DNA of 64,000 bases from Kaistella faecalis (GTDB taxonomy: Bacteria; Bacteroidota; Bacteroidia; Flavobacteriales; Weeksellaceae): assembly GCF_019195395.1 (NCBI RefSeq), contig NZ_CP078067.1, positions 2,061,783-2,125,782 on the forward strand, given 5' to 3'. The notes under the pieces are model-generated. The model searched no databases. It was not told the origin of the DNA and worked only from the letters and a program-made list of their open reading frames with translations. The position numbers and the translations under genes are program-made. Of this stretch, positions 17,248-25,085 are shown piece by piece. Positions within the stretch are counted from its first letter, which is position 1; the number at the start of each line of letters is the position of its first letter.

Positions 17248-17282
17248 AATCCTCCGCAGCCCCCAGCTTCGGAGGTTTTTCC
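17248..17282 (+). terminator. Rho-independent terminator of the DUF262-HEPN operon
   Basis: CCTCCG (17251-17256) and CGGAGG (17270-17275) with a 13-nt loop, followed by TTTTT. Confidence 0.7.
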
Positions 17283-17350
17283 TTCCCCCTACCCAAAAAA
17301 AAACCAAAATTTTAGGTGTTTTCACCCGTGCACGGTTTCTTATTTTCAAA

Positions 17351-17358
17351 TATATTTG
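17351..17358 (+). promoter_or_regulatory. -7 promoter element for the 242-residue gene
   Basis: TATATTTG matches TAnnTTTG exactly, 28 bp before the ATG at 17387. No convincing -33 TTG at the right distance. Confidence 0.5.
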
Positions 17359-17386
17359 ATCGTAAACAACCTAAAAAACTTAAACT

Positions 17387-18115
17387 ATGGCATCACAATC
17401 AGAAGTAGGGCACGCGCGTAATGTCGCGAACCTTCAGAAACTCATCCAGCAGATCACCGCGTACACCCTCTACAATCCGCCCGTACCCGCACTCCAGATC
17501 GCAAACCTCCAGACCCTCCACACCAACTCGGTCGCAAAACTCGCCGAACTCGAGGACAGCCGCATCGCCAACAAAGCAGCCATCTACAACCGCCAGGTCG
17601 CCTTAGAAAACCTGAAACCCCTCAGCACACGCATCTTCAACTTCCTCGAGATCATCGACCTTCCCGCAGGCATGCTCGAGCAGGCAAGATCACTCAACCG
17701 GATCATTCAGGGCTACACTCCCAAATCCCAGCAACCCGAAAATCCAGACCCCGACGGCGAACCCAAAGACACCGTTTCCACCTCCCGCCAGTCCTACACC
17801 CAGCAGGCCGAGACCTTCGGAAACCTCGTCAGCCTCCTGCAGACCATTCCCGCCTACACACCCAATGAAGACGACCTCAAGCTGCCCGCCCTCACCACCT
17901 ACCACCAGGCTTTGGTTACCGCTACCCAGCCCGTAGACCAAACCGAAGCCGAACTCAAAGTGCAGCTCATCGCCCGGGACCAACTCCTTTACGCCGAAGG
18001 AAGCGGACTCATCGACCTCGCCCAGAAAGTTAAAAAATACGTCAAAAGCATCTACGGCGGCGATTCTCCCGAATACACCAACGTAGCCGCCATCAAATTC
18101 ACCAACCCAACCTGA
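17387..18115 (+). CDS. Hypothetical protein, GC-rich gene, coiled/helical, no known domain
   Basis: 242 residues, no signal peptide and no membrane segment. It starts MASQSEVGHARNVANLQKL and is mainly helical with regularly spaced Leu/Ala (two helical halves, about 1-110 and 140-235) around a Pro/Gln/Asp-rich linker (about 112-140, KSQQPENPDPDGEPKD). The two halves look related: both have an NLxxLxxxxxAYTPN-like turn (ITAYTLYNPP near 25, TIPAYTPNED near 155), suggesting an internal duplication. The gene is distinctly GC-rich (36 of 60 bases at 17461-17520) with C-ending codons, unlike the AT-rich operon before it and the rest of the window. I recall similar sequences as hypothetical proteins in related genera, but function is unknown. 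A 21-bp repeat tract follows. Confidence 0.75.
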   Translation: MASQSEVGHARNVANLQKLIQQITAYTLYNPPVPALQIANLQTLHTNSVAKLAELEDSRIANKAAIYNRQVALENLKPLSTRIFNFLEIIDLPAGMLEQARSLNRIIQGYTPKSQQPENPDPDGEPKDTVSTSRQSYTQQAETFGNLVSLLQTIPAYTPNEDDLKLPALTTYHQALVTATQPVDQTEAELKVQLIARDQLLYAEGSGLIDLAQKVKKYVKSIYGGDSPEYTNVAAIKFTNPT

Positions 18116-18280
18116 TGGTAGAGATTAAAGAAGATCCCGCAATCCTCAGGCGGGCCCAAAACTCAAAGTTACATTCCCCGGATGTAACTTTTATTTTTTC
18201 ACCCTCTTTATAAATGCGAACCCCTTTTGTCATTCCGTAGGAATCTCTCCTCCAAAACCACATTTTCGCCTCCTTAAATA

Positions 18281-18511
18281 ACATTCTTGCCCCCGTAAGT
18301 TCAATTCTCGTCCCCGTAACTAAAATTCTTGCCACCGCAGGTAACATTCTTGCCACCGTAAGTTCAATTCTCGTCACCGTAACTAACATTCTTGCCACCG
18401 TAAGTTTAATTCTCGCCACCGCAGGTAACATTCTTGCCACCGTAACAAACATTCTTGCGTCCGTAACTTTAATTCTTGCCTCCGTAACTGACATTCTTAC
18501 CCACTGATTCT
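18281..18511. repeat. 21-bp tandem repeat, eleven units
   Basis: Typical unit: ACATTCTTGCCACCGTAAGT plus T. Units start at 18281, 18302, 18323, 18344, 18365, 18386, 18407, 18428, 18449, 18470 and 18491, without phase loss; they alternate between an ACATTCTTGCC type and a CAATTCTCGTC type, giving a partial 42-bp higher order. Decayed copies extend to about 18258 and 18540. Being a multiple of three, the tract is open in several frames on both strands, with seven-residue peptide repeats (plus: NILATVS; minus: TVARMLV), but the plus frame has no start codon. It lies between the orphan gene and the pnp terminator. Confidence 0.92.
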
Positions 18512-18540
18512 TGCCTCACAAAACCACATTCTTGTCCCAC

Positions 18541-18574
18541 AAAAAAACCACCTCAAATCGAGGTGGTTTCTTTT
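18541..18574 (-). terminator. Bidirectional terminator after pnp
   Basis: AAACCACCTC (18545-18554) pairs with GAGGTGGTTT (18560-18569); A-run to the left and T-run to the right, so it can stop transcripts from both sides. It serves pnp and possibly the repeat region. Confidence 0.88.
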
Positions 18575-18589
18575 TTATGTAACAGCTGA

Positions 18590-20944
18590 CTAGAATCCTT
18601 CCGGCTTCACATCGTCAGTATTTTCTGATTCGTTCAGTGGCTTGAAGGTATCTTCGCCAGCCGGTCTTTCTTCAGTTCTTCCGCTGTGCTGTGGTCTGTC
18701 GTTTCCAGGTCTGTGGTTTCCACCCTGTCTTCTGTCGCCACCGTCTCTGCGGTCATCTCTCCTGTCGTTTCTTGGGCCACGGTTGTCGCGGTTTTCGCGG
18801 TTGTCACCTTCACCTTCTTTACGCTCAGTTCTCGGAGGTCTTTCCAAAAGCACTTTTCTTGAAAGTTTCATTTTCTTACGGTCATCATAACCCATGAATT
18901 TCACTTCCACCATATCGCCTTCGTTATAAGGAACTTTGTCAAGTCTTGCCCACTCGATTTCTGAGATGTGAAGCAAACCTTCAGTACCCTTCGCAATTGC
19001 TACAAACGCACCGAAATCCATTACTTTCACAACCTTACCGTTGTAAACTTCGCCTACAGTCGGAACAAATGTAATTTCGTTGATGGCAGCAATGGTCGCG
19101 TTGATATTCTCTCTGCTTACGCCGGAGATTTCAATTCTTCCGATCTCACCGATTTCTTCAATCGCGATAACCGTATCAAAATCTTTCTGCATCTGCTGAA
19201 TGATTTTTCCGCCAGGCCCGATAACTGCACCGATGAATTCCTTAGGAATCTCGAGTACTTCCATTTTCGGAGCGTGTGGTTTAACGTCAACTCTAGGTGC
19301 GTCGATGGTTTTCAACATTTCACCAAGGATATGTAGACGGCCGTCTCTCGCTTGTTTCAGTGCAGTTTCCATGATATCCATAGAAAGTCCCTGGATCTTG
19401 ATATCCATCTGGCAAGCCGTGATTCCGTCTGCCGTTCCGGTTACTTTAAAGTCCATATCACCTAAGTGATCTTCGTCTCCTAAGATATCAGAAAGTACAG
19501 TAAACTTACCTGATTCAGGATCAGTTACCAATCCCATTGCGATACCCGAAACCGGTTTTGTAATCTGTACACCGGCGTCCATCAGAGCCAATGTTCCGGC
19601 GCAAACCGTTGCCATTGAAGATGAACCGTTAGATTCAAGGATATCGGATACGATACGGATCGTATATGGGTTTTCGGCTGGAATAATTCTTGAAAGCGCG
19701 CGCTGTGCAAGGTTTCCGTGCCCAACTTCTCTTCTTGATGTTCCTCTTAAAGGTCTTGCCTCACCCGTTGAGAATGGTGGGAAGTTATAGTGAAGGAAGA
19801 ATTTCTCGTCGTAATTAATCGCAACTGAATCTACCATGTTGGCATCTTTTACAGAACCTAAGGTTACCGCTGTTAAAGACTGCGTTTCACCTCTTGTGAA
19901 TACTGCAGAACCGTGTGCACCCGGCAGGTAATCCACTTCCGACCAGATCGGACGGATGGTTTCCGGTGTACGGCCATCCAGACGGATTTTCTCGTTGAGG
20001 ATCATTTGACGCATTGCCTCTTTCTCCACATCGTGGAAATAGATTTTTGCGAATGGCTTCACTGTTTCCAGTTCCTCTTCAGAATACTGCGCCAGGAATT
20101 CTTCCAGAACAGCCTTGAAGTTATCGCCTCTTTCTTCTTTTGCAGAAGGAGTTTTGGCTACCTCGTATACTTTGTCAAAAGTTTCTTTCCACACCTTCTC
20201 ACGAATTTCTTCGTCGTGGTTTTCGTGGCTGTATTCTCTTTTTGGTAAAGATTTGCCTACTCTTTCAGCAAGTCTTACCTGAGCATCAACCTGAACTTTA
20301 ATTTCTTCGTGCGCGAATTTAATGGCTTCGATCATTTCCTCTTCGGTAATCTCGTCCATCACCCCTTCTACCATTACGATAGAGTCTTTGGTAGCACCAA
20401 CAAGGATGTTAAGATCAGCTTTGTCTAAATTTTCTCTGCTTGGGTTTACAACAAGTTGTCCGTCGATTCTGGCTACAGTAACCTCAGACATTGGCCCGTT
20501 GAAAGGGATATCGGTAATCGCGATAGCTGCAGAAGCGGCTAAACCAGCCAGTGCTTCAGGCATACATTCTTTATCATAAGAAATCAGGGAAATCATCACC
20601 TGAACCTCAGCATGGAAATCATCCGGGAAAAGCGGACGCAAAACGCGGTCTACAAGTCTCATTGTAAGGATTTCTTCGTCAGATGGTCTCGCCTCTCTTC
20701 TAAAGAAGTTTCCTGGGATCTTTCCGCCTGAATAAAATTTCTCTCTGTAATCTACCGTCAGTGGAAGGAAATCCACGCCCGGGCTTGCGTCTTTGTTGGC
20801 TACAACGGTGGCAAGAAGCATCGTTCCGCCCATTCTTACTACTACAGATCCGTTGGCCTGTTTTGCCAGTTTCCCTGTCTCGATGGTAATCTCTCTACCA
20901 TCCTTTAATTGAATTTTTTCAATAATTGCTTGTGGAGCATTCAT
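18590..20944 (-). CDS. pnp: Polyribonucleotide nucleotidyltransferase (PNPase)
   Basis: 784 residues. Two RNase PH-like cores (N-terminal with [21 protein letters not shown] and [12 protein letters not shown]; second with [37 protein letters not shown]), then a KH domain ([20 protein letters not shown], about 585-640) and an S1 domain ([20 protein letters not shown], about 655-720). It degrades RNA 3' to 5' by phosphorolysis. The tail after the S1 domain (about 725-784) is a low-complexity R/D/N/G-rich stretch ([16 protein letters not shown]) that should be disordered and RNA-binding. The 5' leader holds a small hairpin and a -7 box; see the separate entries. Confidence 0.97.
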   Translation of the reverse strand: MNAPQAIIEKIQLKDGREITIETGKLAKQANGSVVVRMGGTMLLATVVANKDASPGVDFLPLTVDYREKFYSGGKIPGNFFRREARPSDEEILTMRLVDRVLRPLFPDDFHAEVQVMISLISYDKECMPEALAGLAASAAIAITDIPFNGPMSEVTVARIDGQLVVNPSRENLDKADLNILVGATKDSIVMVEGVMDEITEEEMIEAIKFAHEEIKVQVDAQVRLAERVGKSLPKREYSHENHDEEIREKVWKETFDKVYEVAKTPSAKEERGDNFKAVLEEFLAQYSEEELETVKPFAKIYFHDVEKEAMRQMILNEKIRLDGRTPETIRPIWSEVDYLPGAHGSAVFTRGETQSLTAVTLGSVKDANMVDSVAINYDEKFFLHYNFPPFSTGEARPLRGTSRREVGHGNLAQRALSRIIPAENPYTIRIVSDILESNGSSSMATVCAGTLALMDAGVQITKPVSGIAMGLVTDPESGKFTVLSDILGDEDHLGDMDFKVTGTADGITACQMDIKIQGLSMDIMETALKQARDGRLHILGEMLKTIDAPRVDVKPHAPKMEVLEIPKEFIGAVIGPGGKIIQQMQKDFDTVIAIEEIGEIGRIEISGVSRENINATIAAINEITFVPTVGEVYNGKVVKVMDFGAFVAIAKGTEGLLHISEIEWARLDKVPYNEGDMVEVKFMGYDDRKKMKLSRKVLLERPPRTERKEGEGDNRENRDNRGPRNDRRDDRRDGGDRRQGGNHRPGNDRPQHSGRTEERPAGEDTFKPLNESENTDDVKPEGF

Positions 20945-20962
20945 AAAATCTGTTCGTCTTTG

Positions 20963-20980
20963 GCACTCCGTATTGAGTGC
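20963..20980 (-). other. Hairpin in the pnp 5' leader
   Basis: GCACTC (20963-20968) and GAGTGC (20975-20980) form a 6-bp stem with a 6-nt loop about 20 nt before the pnp start. In enterobacteria pnp autoregulates through a leader stem-loop; whether this one has such a role is inference. Confidence 0.4.
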
Positions 20981-21015
20981 GGTTAAAATATTTAATCTTT
21001 TTAAATTTTCGGAAG

Positions 21016-21023
21016 CAAAGATA
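21016..21023 (-). promoter_or_regulatory. -7 promoter element for pnp
   Basis: CAAAGATA on the plus strand reads TATCTTTG on the minus strand, exact TAnnTTTG, about 70 bp before the pnp ATG. No clear -33 element. Confidence 0.5.
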
Positions 21024-21130
21024 GGTAAAATCGCTGAAATCTCAGATTTTAAACCACATTAGTGCAGTGTGCTTAAATTCCCGTATGTAACAGACAAAAT
21101 ATATTTCCGACAAATCGGGAAACTTTAAAC

Positions 21131-21487
21131 ATGAAAATTTTATTAAAGCTGGAGTATGTTTCTTTATTTCTGATCGGCGTTTTAGCCTTTATGCAAACCG
21201 GAATTTCCTGGTGGTGGTTTGCGGCAATGTTCTTTTTGCCGGATCTTTCGATGCTTGGTTATATGGCCGGAAGCAAAGCTGGAGCATTTTTCTATAACTT
21301 ATTTCATCATTTTGCGTTAGGAATTTTATGTTTCGTTGTCGGTAAATATTTAGGCAGCGATTATCTTACCGTTGCAGGAATTATCCTTTTCACTCACTCC
21401 GCTTTCGACAGGATTCTTGGGTATGGATTGAAATATCCCGACAGTTTTCATAACACTCATCTCGGGAAAATCGGTCATAAAGAATGA
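21131..21487 (+). CDS. DUF4260 family membrane protein
   Basis: 118 residues with about four hydrophobic segments (LFLIGVLAFMQTGISWWWFAAMFFLP, FYNLFHHFALGILCFVV, LTVAGIILFTHSAFDRILG). The LPDLSMLGY, FHHFALG and THSAFDRILGYGLKYPDSFHNTHLG motifs match the DUF4260 family. These are small integral inner-membrane proteins of unknown function. It is divergent from pnp and stands alone; the next gene is about 95 bp downstream on the same strand. Confidence 0.85.
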   Translation: MKILLKLEYVSLFLIGVLAFMQTGISWWWFAAMFFLPDLSMLGYMAGSKAGAFFYNLFHHFALGILCFVVGKYLGSDYLTVAGIILFTHSAFDRILGYGLKYPDSFHNTHLGKIGHKE

Positions 21488-21581
21488 TTTTTAAAGTTTC
21501 AAAATAAGATTTTTTTCTCAGGACTCAGTTCCACTGGCATAATATTGGAATTTAATCCGGAAATCATTAAAAAATATTATT

Positions 21582-21824
21582 ATGGGAATTTTATGGACGC
21601 TAATTATTGGCGCAATCGCAGGCTGGCTAGGCTCACAGATTTTTAAAGGTGGTAGCCTTGGCCTTATCGGAAACATTATTGTAGGAATCGTGGGCGGGGT
21701 AATTGGATATTATCTTTTAGGGACAACCTTTGGTACCGCGATTATTGGTCAGATTTTAACCGGAGCTGTAGGTTCTATCATCCTTCTGGCGGTAATTAAT
21801 CTGCTTACAGGTAGAAAAGTGTAG
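21582..21824 (+). CDS. GlsB/YeaQ/YmgE-family stress response membrane protein
   Basis: 80 residues with about three glycine-rich helices (LWTLIIGAIAGWLGSQIFKGG, LIGNIIVGIVGGVIGYYLLG, IIGQILTGAVGSIILLAVINLL). This is the transglycosylase-associated/GlsB pattern. Members are inner-membrane proteins induced by general stress in several bacteria; molecular function is unresolved. The leader does not show a convincing promoter. It ends about 25 bp before the shared terminator with rpsO. Confidence 0.88.
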   Translation: MGILWTLIIGAIAGWLGSQIFKGGSLGLIGNIIVGIVGGVIGYYLLGTTFGTAIIGQILTGAVGSIILLAVINLLTGRKV

Positions 21825-21846
21825 AAAGTTCTTCACTTTATCGCAT

Positions 21847-21880
21847 AAAAAAAGCAACTCAATTGAGTTGCTTTAATTTT
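21847..21880. terminator. Bidirectional terminator between the GlsB-like gene and rpsO
   Basis: AAAGCAACTCAATTGAGTTG and the next four bases form a perfect 24-bp palindrome (21851-21874) with A-rich left and T-rich right flanks; it can serve both converging genes. Confidence 0.88.
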
Positions 21881-21893
21881 TCCCGGAAAATGA

Positions 21894-22163
21894 TTATTTT
21901 CTTAAACCAAGTTCTGCGATAATCGCTCTGTATCGGTTGATATCTTTTTTCTTAAGATAATCCAAAAGCGCTTTTCTTTTACCTACCAAAGCTACCAGTG
22001 AACGCTCCGTGTTGAAGTCGTGACGGTTTGCTTTAAGGTGTTGAGATAAGTGATTGATTCTGTAAGTGAAAAGGGCAACTTGTCCCTCAGCGCTTCCTGT
22101 GTCTGCATCAGACTTTCCGTGTTTTGCGAAGATTTCTTTCTTCTTGTCAGTTGTTAAGTACAT
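21894..22163 (-). CDS. rpsO: 30S ribosomal protein S15
   Basis: 89 residues, exact family length. Signature elements: KKEIFAKHGKSDADTGSAEGQVALFTYRINHLSQHL and HDFNTERSLVALVGKRKALLDYLKK, ending RYRAIIAELGLRK. S15 binds 16S rRNA early in 30S assembly, at the h20/h21/h22 junction. It is a single gene here; pnp, its usual neighbour in proteobacteria, lies 1 kb away on the same strand but is separated by two plus-strand genes. A -7 box (TACTTTTG on the minus strand) is at 22199-22206. Confidence 0.97.
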   Translation of the reverse strand: MYLTTDKKKEIFAKHGKSDADTGSAEGQVALFTYRINHLSQHLKANRHDFNTERSLVALVGKRKALLDYLKKKDINRYRAIIAELGLRK

Positions 22164-22198
22164 TCCAATATTATTTAATGATTATTATGTAACGGGTG

Positions 22199-22206
22199 CA
22201 AAAGTA
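22199..22206 (-). promoter_or_regulatory. -7 promoter element for rpsO
   Basis: CAAAAGTA on the plus strand reads TACTTTTG on the minus strand, matching TAnnTTTG, about 36 bp before the rpsO ATG. Confidence 0.5.
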
Positions 22207-22290
22207 CAACAATTTTATCTTTTATGAAACATTATATCACATTGCCTGAATACAAATTCAAAAAACGTTAAAAAAATCTTAAAATTAATA

Positions 22291-22320
22291 TTGAAATTCC
22301 GGTAAATGGCAGTATTTTTG
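22291..22320 (+). promoter_or_regulatory. Promoter of the 189-residue lipoprotein gene
   Basis: TTG at 22291-22293, 19 bp, then TATTTTTG at 22313-22320: both Bacteroidetes elements at the consensus distance, 14 bp before the ATG. Confidence 0.7.
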
Positions 22321-22333
22321 TAAACACAAAATC

Positions 22334-22903
22334 ATGATGAATCATCTTTACCTGTTTGCACTAGGCACTTTTTTTCTTTTCACTGGTTGCCAGTCACTTC
22401 CGGCCCAAAATATTTCGGCTAAAAAGGATTTGAAGAACCAGAACATCATCTATTTCAATCCTGAAGTTTTTCCCGATATCGATGAAATAAAAGAACCCAC
22501 AAATACCGCCTTCTATGCTGCGGTATCAGAGCGCGTTCCTTCTTTTAAAAATTACAATGTTCTGCGGGTAGATACCTATGTACCTTTTGATAATGTAGAT
22601 GTAGACGTAATTAAGGAGTATTGTAAGAATAACAATGCGCAACTCGCCGTGGTGCCAAAGGTAAAATATTTTAAGGTGGGAGTAGGGAAGTATGTATTCT
22701 CTAACCAGGTAATCATCAGTATGAAACTGTACGATTCGATGGGCAACTTCCTAACCGAAACCTATTACGATACATACAAGAAAAATGCAAGAATTCTGGG
22801 TTCAGCAGAAAATTCCATTAAGATCGGGGCCATGGGAGCCCTTACCAATTTGGGAAAAAGCCTGAAAAAATCTAAAACGTATTCTATCGCTGCTGAGAAT
22901 TAA
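22334..22903 (+). CDS. Hypothetical lipoprotein
   Basis: 189 residues. MMNHLYLFALGTFFLFTGC is a lipoprotein signal with cysteine 19. The mature part has VFPDIDEIKEPTNTAFYAAV, a VRVDTYVPFDNVDVD-like strand, and YVFSNQVIISMKLYDSMGNFLTETYYDT, followed by a short Gly/Ala helix (IGAMGALTNLGKSL). The pattern of alternating strands suggests a small soluble envelope domain. I do not recognise a family with a known role. The gene has its own consensus promoter and sits alone between rpsO and mgtE. Confidence 0.75.
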   Translation: MMNHLYLFALGTFFLFTGCQSLPAQNISAKKDLKNQNIIYFNPEVFPDIDEIKEPTNTAFYAAVSERVPSFKNYNVLRVDTYVPFDNVDVDVIKEYCKNNNAQLAVVPKVKYFKVGVGKYVFSNQVIISMKLYDSMGNFLTETYYDTYKKNARILGSAENSIKIGAMGALTNLGKSLKKSKTYSIAAEN

Positions 22904-22963
22904 ATTTCTAAGCCTTTAAACCAGCTATATTTCTTTACTGTAAGTTTTTGAACTATTTTTGCA

Positions 22964-22971
22964 GTTCAACA
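22964..22971 (+). promoter_or_regulatory. -7 promoter element for mgtE
   Basis: TATTTTTG, exact TAnnTTTG, 10 bp before the TTG start of mgtE. The nearest upstream TTG is only 13 bp away, so the -33 element is uncertain. Confidence 0.4.
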
Positions 22972-22981
22972 CCTATTTTTT

Positions 22982-24301
22982 TTGGAAACTCAGGAACTTA
23001 TTTTTAATCCCGCAGATATTGCAGAAACGCTCAGCGAACTTCCCGTTAAAGAGCGGGTTTTAGCATTTCTGAAAGTTCCGAAACAGTACAAAGCTGATGT
23101 GTTTTCGCATCTGGATCCCGATTTTCAGGAAGAGACCATCAGGAATATAGGCAGCGAAGAGGTTTCCGAAATTCTGAATGCCATGACGCCGGATGACCGG
23201 ACGGCATTGTTCGAGGATTTCCCTGATGAACTCATTAAATATTCCATCAATCACCTCAATCCGCAGGAAAGAAGAATTGCACTAAAGCTTTTGGGCTATA
23301 ATTCCGATTCCATCGCGAGGCTGATGACGCCTTATTACATCCAGATCCGAAAAGAATGGACGGTGAAAAGATGCCTGCAGCAGATTAAAAAAGTAGGTAA
23401 AAAGATGGAAACCATGAACCATCTTTATGTAGTCGATGAAAGAAACCAACTCATCGATGACATAGCGATCGGCTCACTGCTTTTGGCGGAAGAAGATACA
23501 TTGATTTCTGAGATTACAGATAACCATTTTGTCGCCATTACAACAACCACGAGTAAAGAAGATGCGGTACAATACTTCGAAAAGTACGACAGAACAGCAC
23601 TCCCAATTGTAACAGAAGCCGGTGTTTTGGTTGGAATTGTTACGATTGATGATATCTTAGACCAGATTGAACAGCAGAATACCGAAGACATCCAGAAATT
23701 CGGGGGTATGGAAGCGCTTGATGAGCCGTACCGCCAAACCCACTGGTTCGAGATGATTAAAAAAAGAGGTTTCTGGCTTATTCTTTTATTTTTCTTCCAA
23801 TTGTTAACGGCATCTGCCATGGGTTATTTTGAAGATGAGATTCAAAAAGCTGTTGTGCTCACTTTATTTGTACCGCTGATTATTTCAAGTGGCGGAAATA
23901 CCGGTTCGCAGGCGGCTACGCTTATTATCCGTGCGATGGCACTTCAGGAAATTACCGTAAAAGACTGGTGGCTCGTTATTAAAAAAGAGCTTGTTACGGG
24001 AATGGTGCTCGGTGGGATTCTAGGAATTTTCGGATTTTTCAGAATTATGCTATGGCAGTATGCAGGCTGGTTCGATTATGGCCAGTATTGGGCATTTATT
24101 GCTTTAAGTGTCGGGATTTCTCTTTCGATGATAGTGATGTGGGGAACACTTTCAGGTTCCATGGTTCCTTTTGTTCTGAAGCGTTTTAATCTGGATCCTG
24201 CTACTTCTTCGGCGCCTTTTGTGGCAACTTTGGTCGATGTTACAGGTTTGGTTATTTATTTTTCTGTTGCAGGACTGCTTTTGAGCGGAAAACTTCTTTA
24301 A
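22982..24301 (+). CDS. mgtE: Magnesium transporter MgtE
   Basis: 439 residues, usual length. N-terminal MgtE-N superhelix (about 10-125, repeats such as [13 protein letters not shown]), two CBS domains (about 130-250; [20 protein letters not shown] and [22 protein letters not shown]), a connecting helix, then five membrane helices with [20 protein letters not shown], the family's pore signature. It imports Mg2+ passively, with the CBS/N domains closing the gate when Mg is high. The start appears to be TTG at 22982, with no ATG nearby in frame. Confidence 0.94.
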   Translation: METQELIFNPADIAETLSELPVKERVLAFLKVPKQYKADVFSHLDPDFQEETIRNIGSEEVSEILNAMTPDDRTALFEDFPDELIKYSINHLNPQERRIALKLLGYNSDSIARLMTPYYIQIRKEWTVKRCLQQIKKVGKKMETMNHLYVVDERNQLIDDIAIGSLLLAEEDTLISEITDNHFVAITTTTSKEDAVQYFEKYDRTALPIVTEAGVLVGIVTIDDILDQIEQQNTEDIQKFGGMEALDEPYRQTHWFEMIKKRGFWLILLFFFQLLTASAMGYFEDEIQKAVVLTLFVPLIISSGGNTGSQAATLIIRAMALQEITVKDWWLVIKKELVTGMVLGGILGIFGFFRIMLWQYAGWFDYGQYWAFIALSVGISLSMIVMWGTLSGSMVPFVLKRFNLDPATSSAPFVATLVDVTGLVIYFSVAGLLLSGKLL

Positions 24302-24311
24302 ATGAGATTTA

Positions 24312-25037
24312 ATGACAATAATTTCACTGGTTCCGAGTATCACCGAAGCCCTTTTTGATCTGGGCCTAACTGAAGTTGAAATTATCGGAAGAACAAAATT
24401 CTGTATTCATCCGGAAAATCAAGTTAAAAATGTGGCAGTAATTGGCGGAACAAAAAGCATAAATATGGAAAAAATAAGGTCACTAAATCCCGATATCATT
24501 ATTGCCAACAAAGAAGAGAACACAAAGGAAGACGTAGAAGAGCTTCAGAAATATTTTAAAGTTTTAGTGACCAATATTTCTACTTTGGAGGATAATTATT
24601 ATCTGCTGAAAACCCTCGGGAATCTTTTGAATAAACAGGAAATCGCGCAGAAATACAATTCGAAAATCAATGAAATTTTTCAGGATATTCAGTGTAAAGA
24701 AAAAAAAACCTGCGCGTATCTCATTTGGAAAAACCCTTATATGACCGTGGGTTCAGATACCTTCATCCATGCTGTTTTAGATCAGATTGGTTTTGAAAAT
24801 ATTTTTAAAACTCAGAAAAGATATCCAGAAATTTCGATAAAAGAACTGAAAGCTGCTGAATTTGTTTTTCTTTCTACCGAACCGTTTCCGTTTAAGCAGA
24901 AACATGTAGATGAACTTCAGAAACGGCTTCCGGATTCAAAAGTGATTCTGGTTGATGGTGAAGCTTTTTCCTGGTACGGAACGCATCTTGCCAAATGTGA
25001 AAATTATTTCAAAAACCTCCTCGAAATCTACAAATAA
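24312..25037 (+). CDS. Helical-backbone metal receptor (BtuF/TroA-like) without signal peptide
   Basis: 241 residues of BtuF-like periplasmic-binding fold: SLVPSITEALFDLG, IGRTKFCIHPE, VIGGTKSINMEKIRSLNPDII (first lobe), the long helix near 110-130, and LIWKNPYMTVGSDTFIHAVLDQIGFENIF (second lobe). In cobalamin or haem/siderophore uptake such proteins deliver the ligand to an ABC permease. Here the protein begins directly with the first beta strand, so no signal peptide or lipobox is present and it should stay in the cytoplasm unless an upstream start is used; none is visible in frame. No ABC permease gene is near. It begins 10 bp after mgtE. Confidence 0.82.
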   Translation: MTIISLVPSITEALFDLGLTEVEIIGRTKFCIHPENQVKNVAVIGGTKSINMEKIRSLNPDIIIANKEENTKEDVEELQKYFKVLVTNISTLEDNYYLLKTLGNLLNKQEIAQKYNSKINEIFQDIQCKEKKTCAYLIWKNPYMTVGSDTFIHAVLDQIGFENIFKTQKRYPEISIKELKAAEFVFLSTEPFPFKQKHVDELQKRLPDSKVILVDGEAFSWYGTHLAKCENYFKNLLEIYK

Positions 25038-25067
25038 AAAAAGGACTCTTTTGCAAAAGTCCTTTAA
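25035..25067. terminator. Bidirectional terminator between the metal-receptor gene and dapA
   Basis: AAAGGACT (25040-25047) pairs with AGTCCTTT (25058-25065) with a further TTTTGCAAAA inner palindrome; A-run left and T-containing run right. Confidence 0.8.
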
Positions 25068-25085
25068 ATGTATCTGTATTGTGGT

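Noticed and set aside
17065..17349. 94-codon minus-strand ORF over the terminator downstream of the HEPN gene
   Set aside because: It spans the terminator and part of the HEPN gene; composition reflects low-complexity intergenic sequence.
18258..18540. Possible CRISPR array at the 21-bp repeats
   Set aside because: The units are contiguous with no unique spacers, and no cas genes are present.
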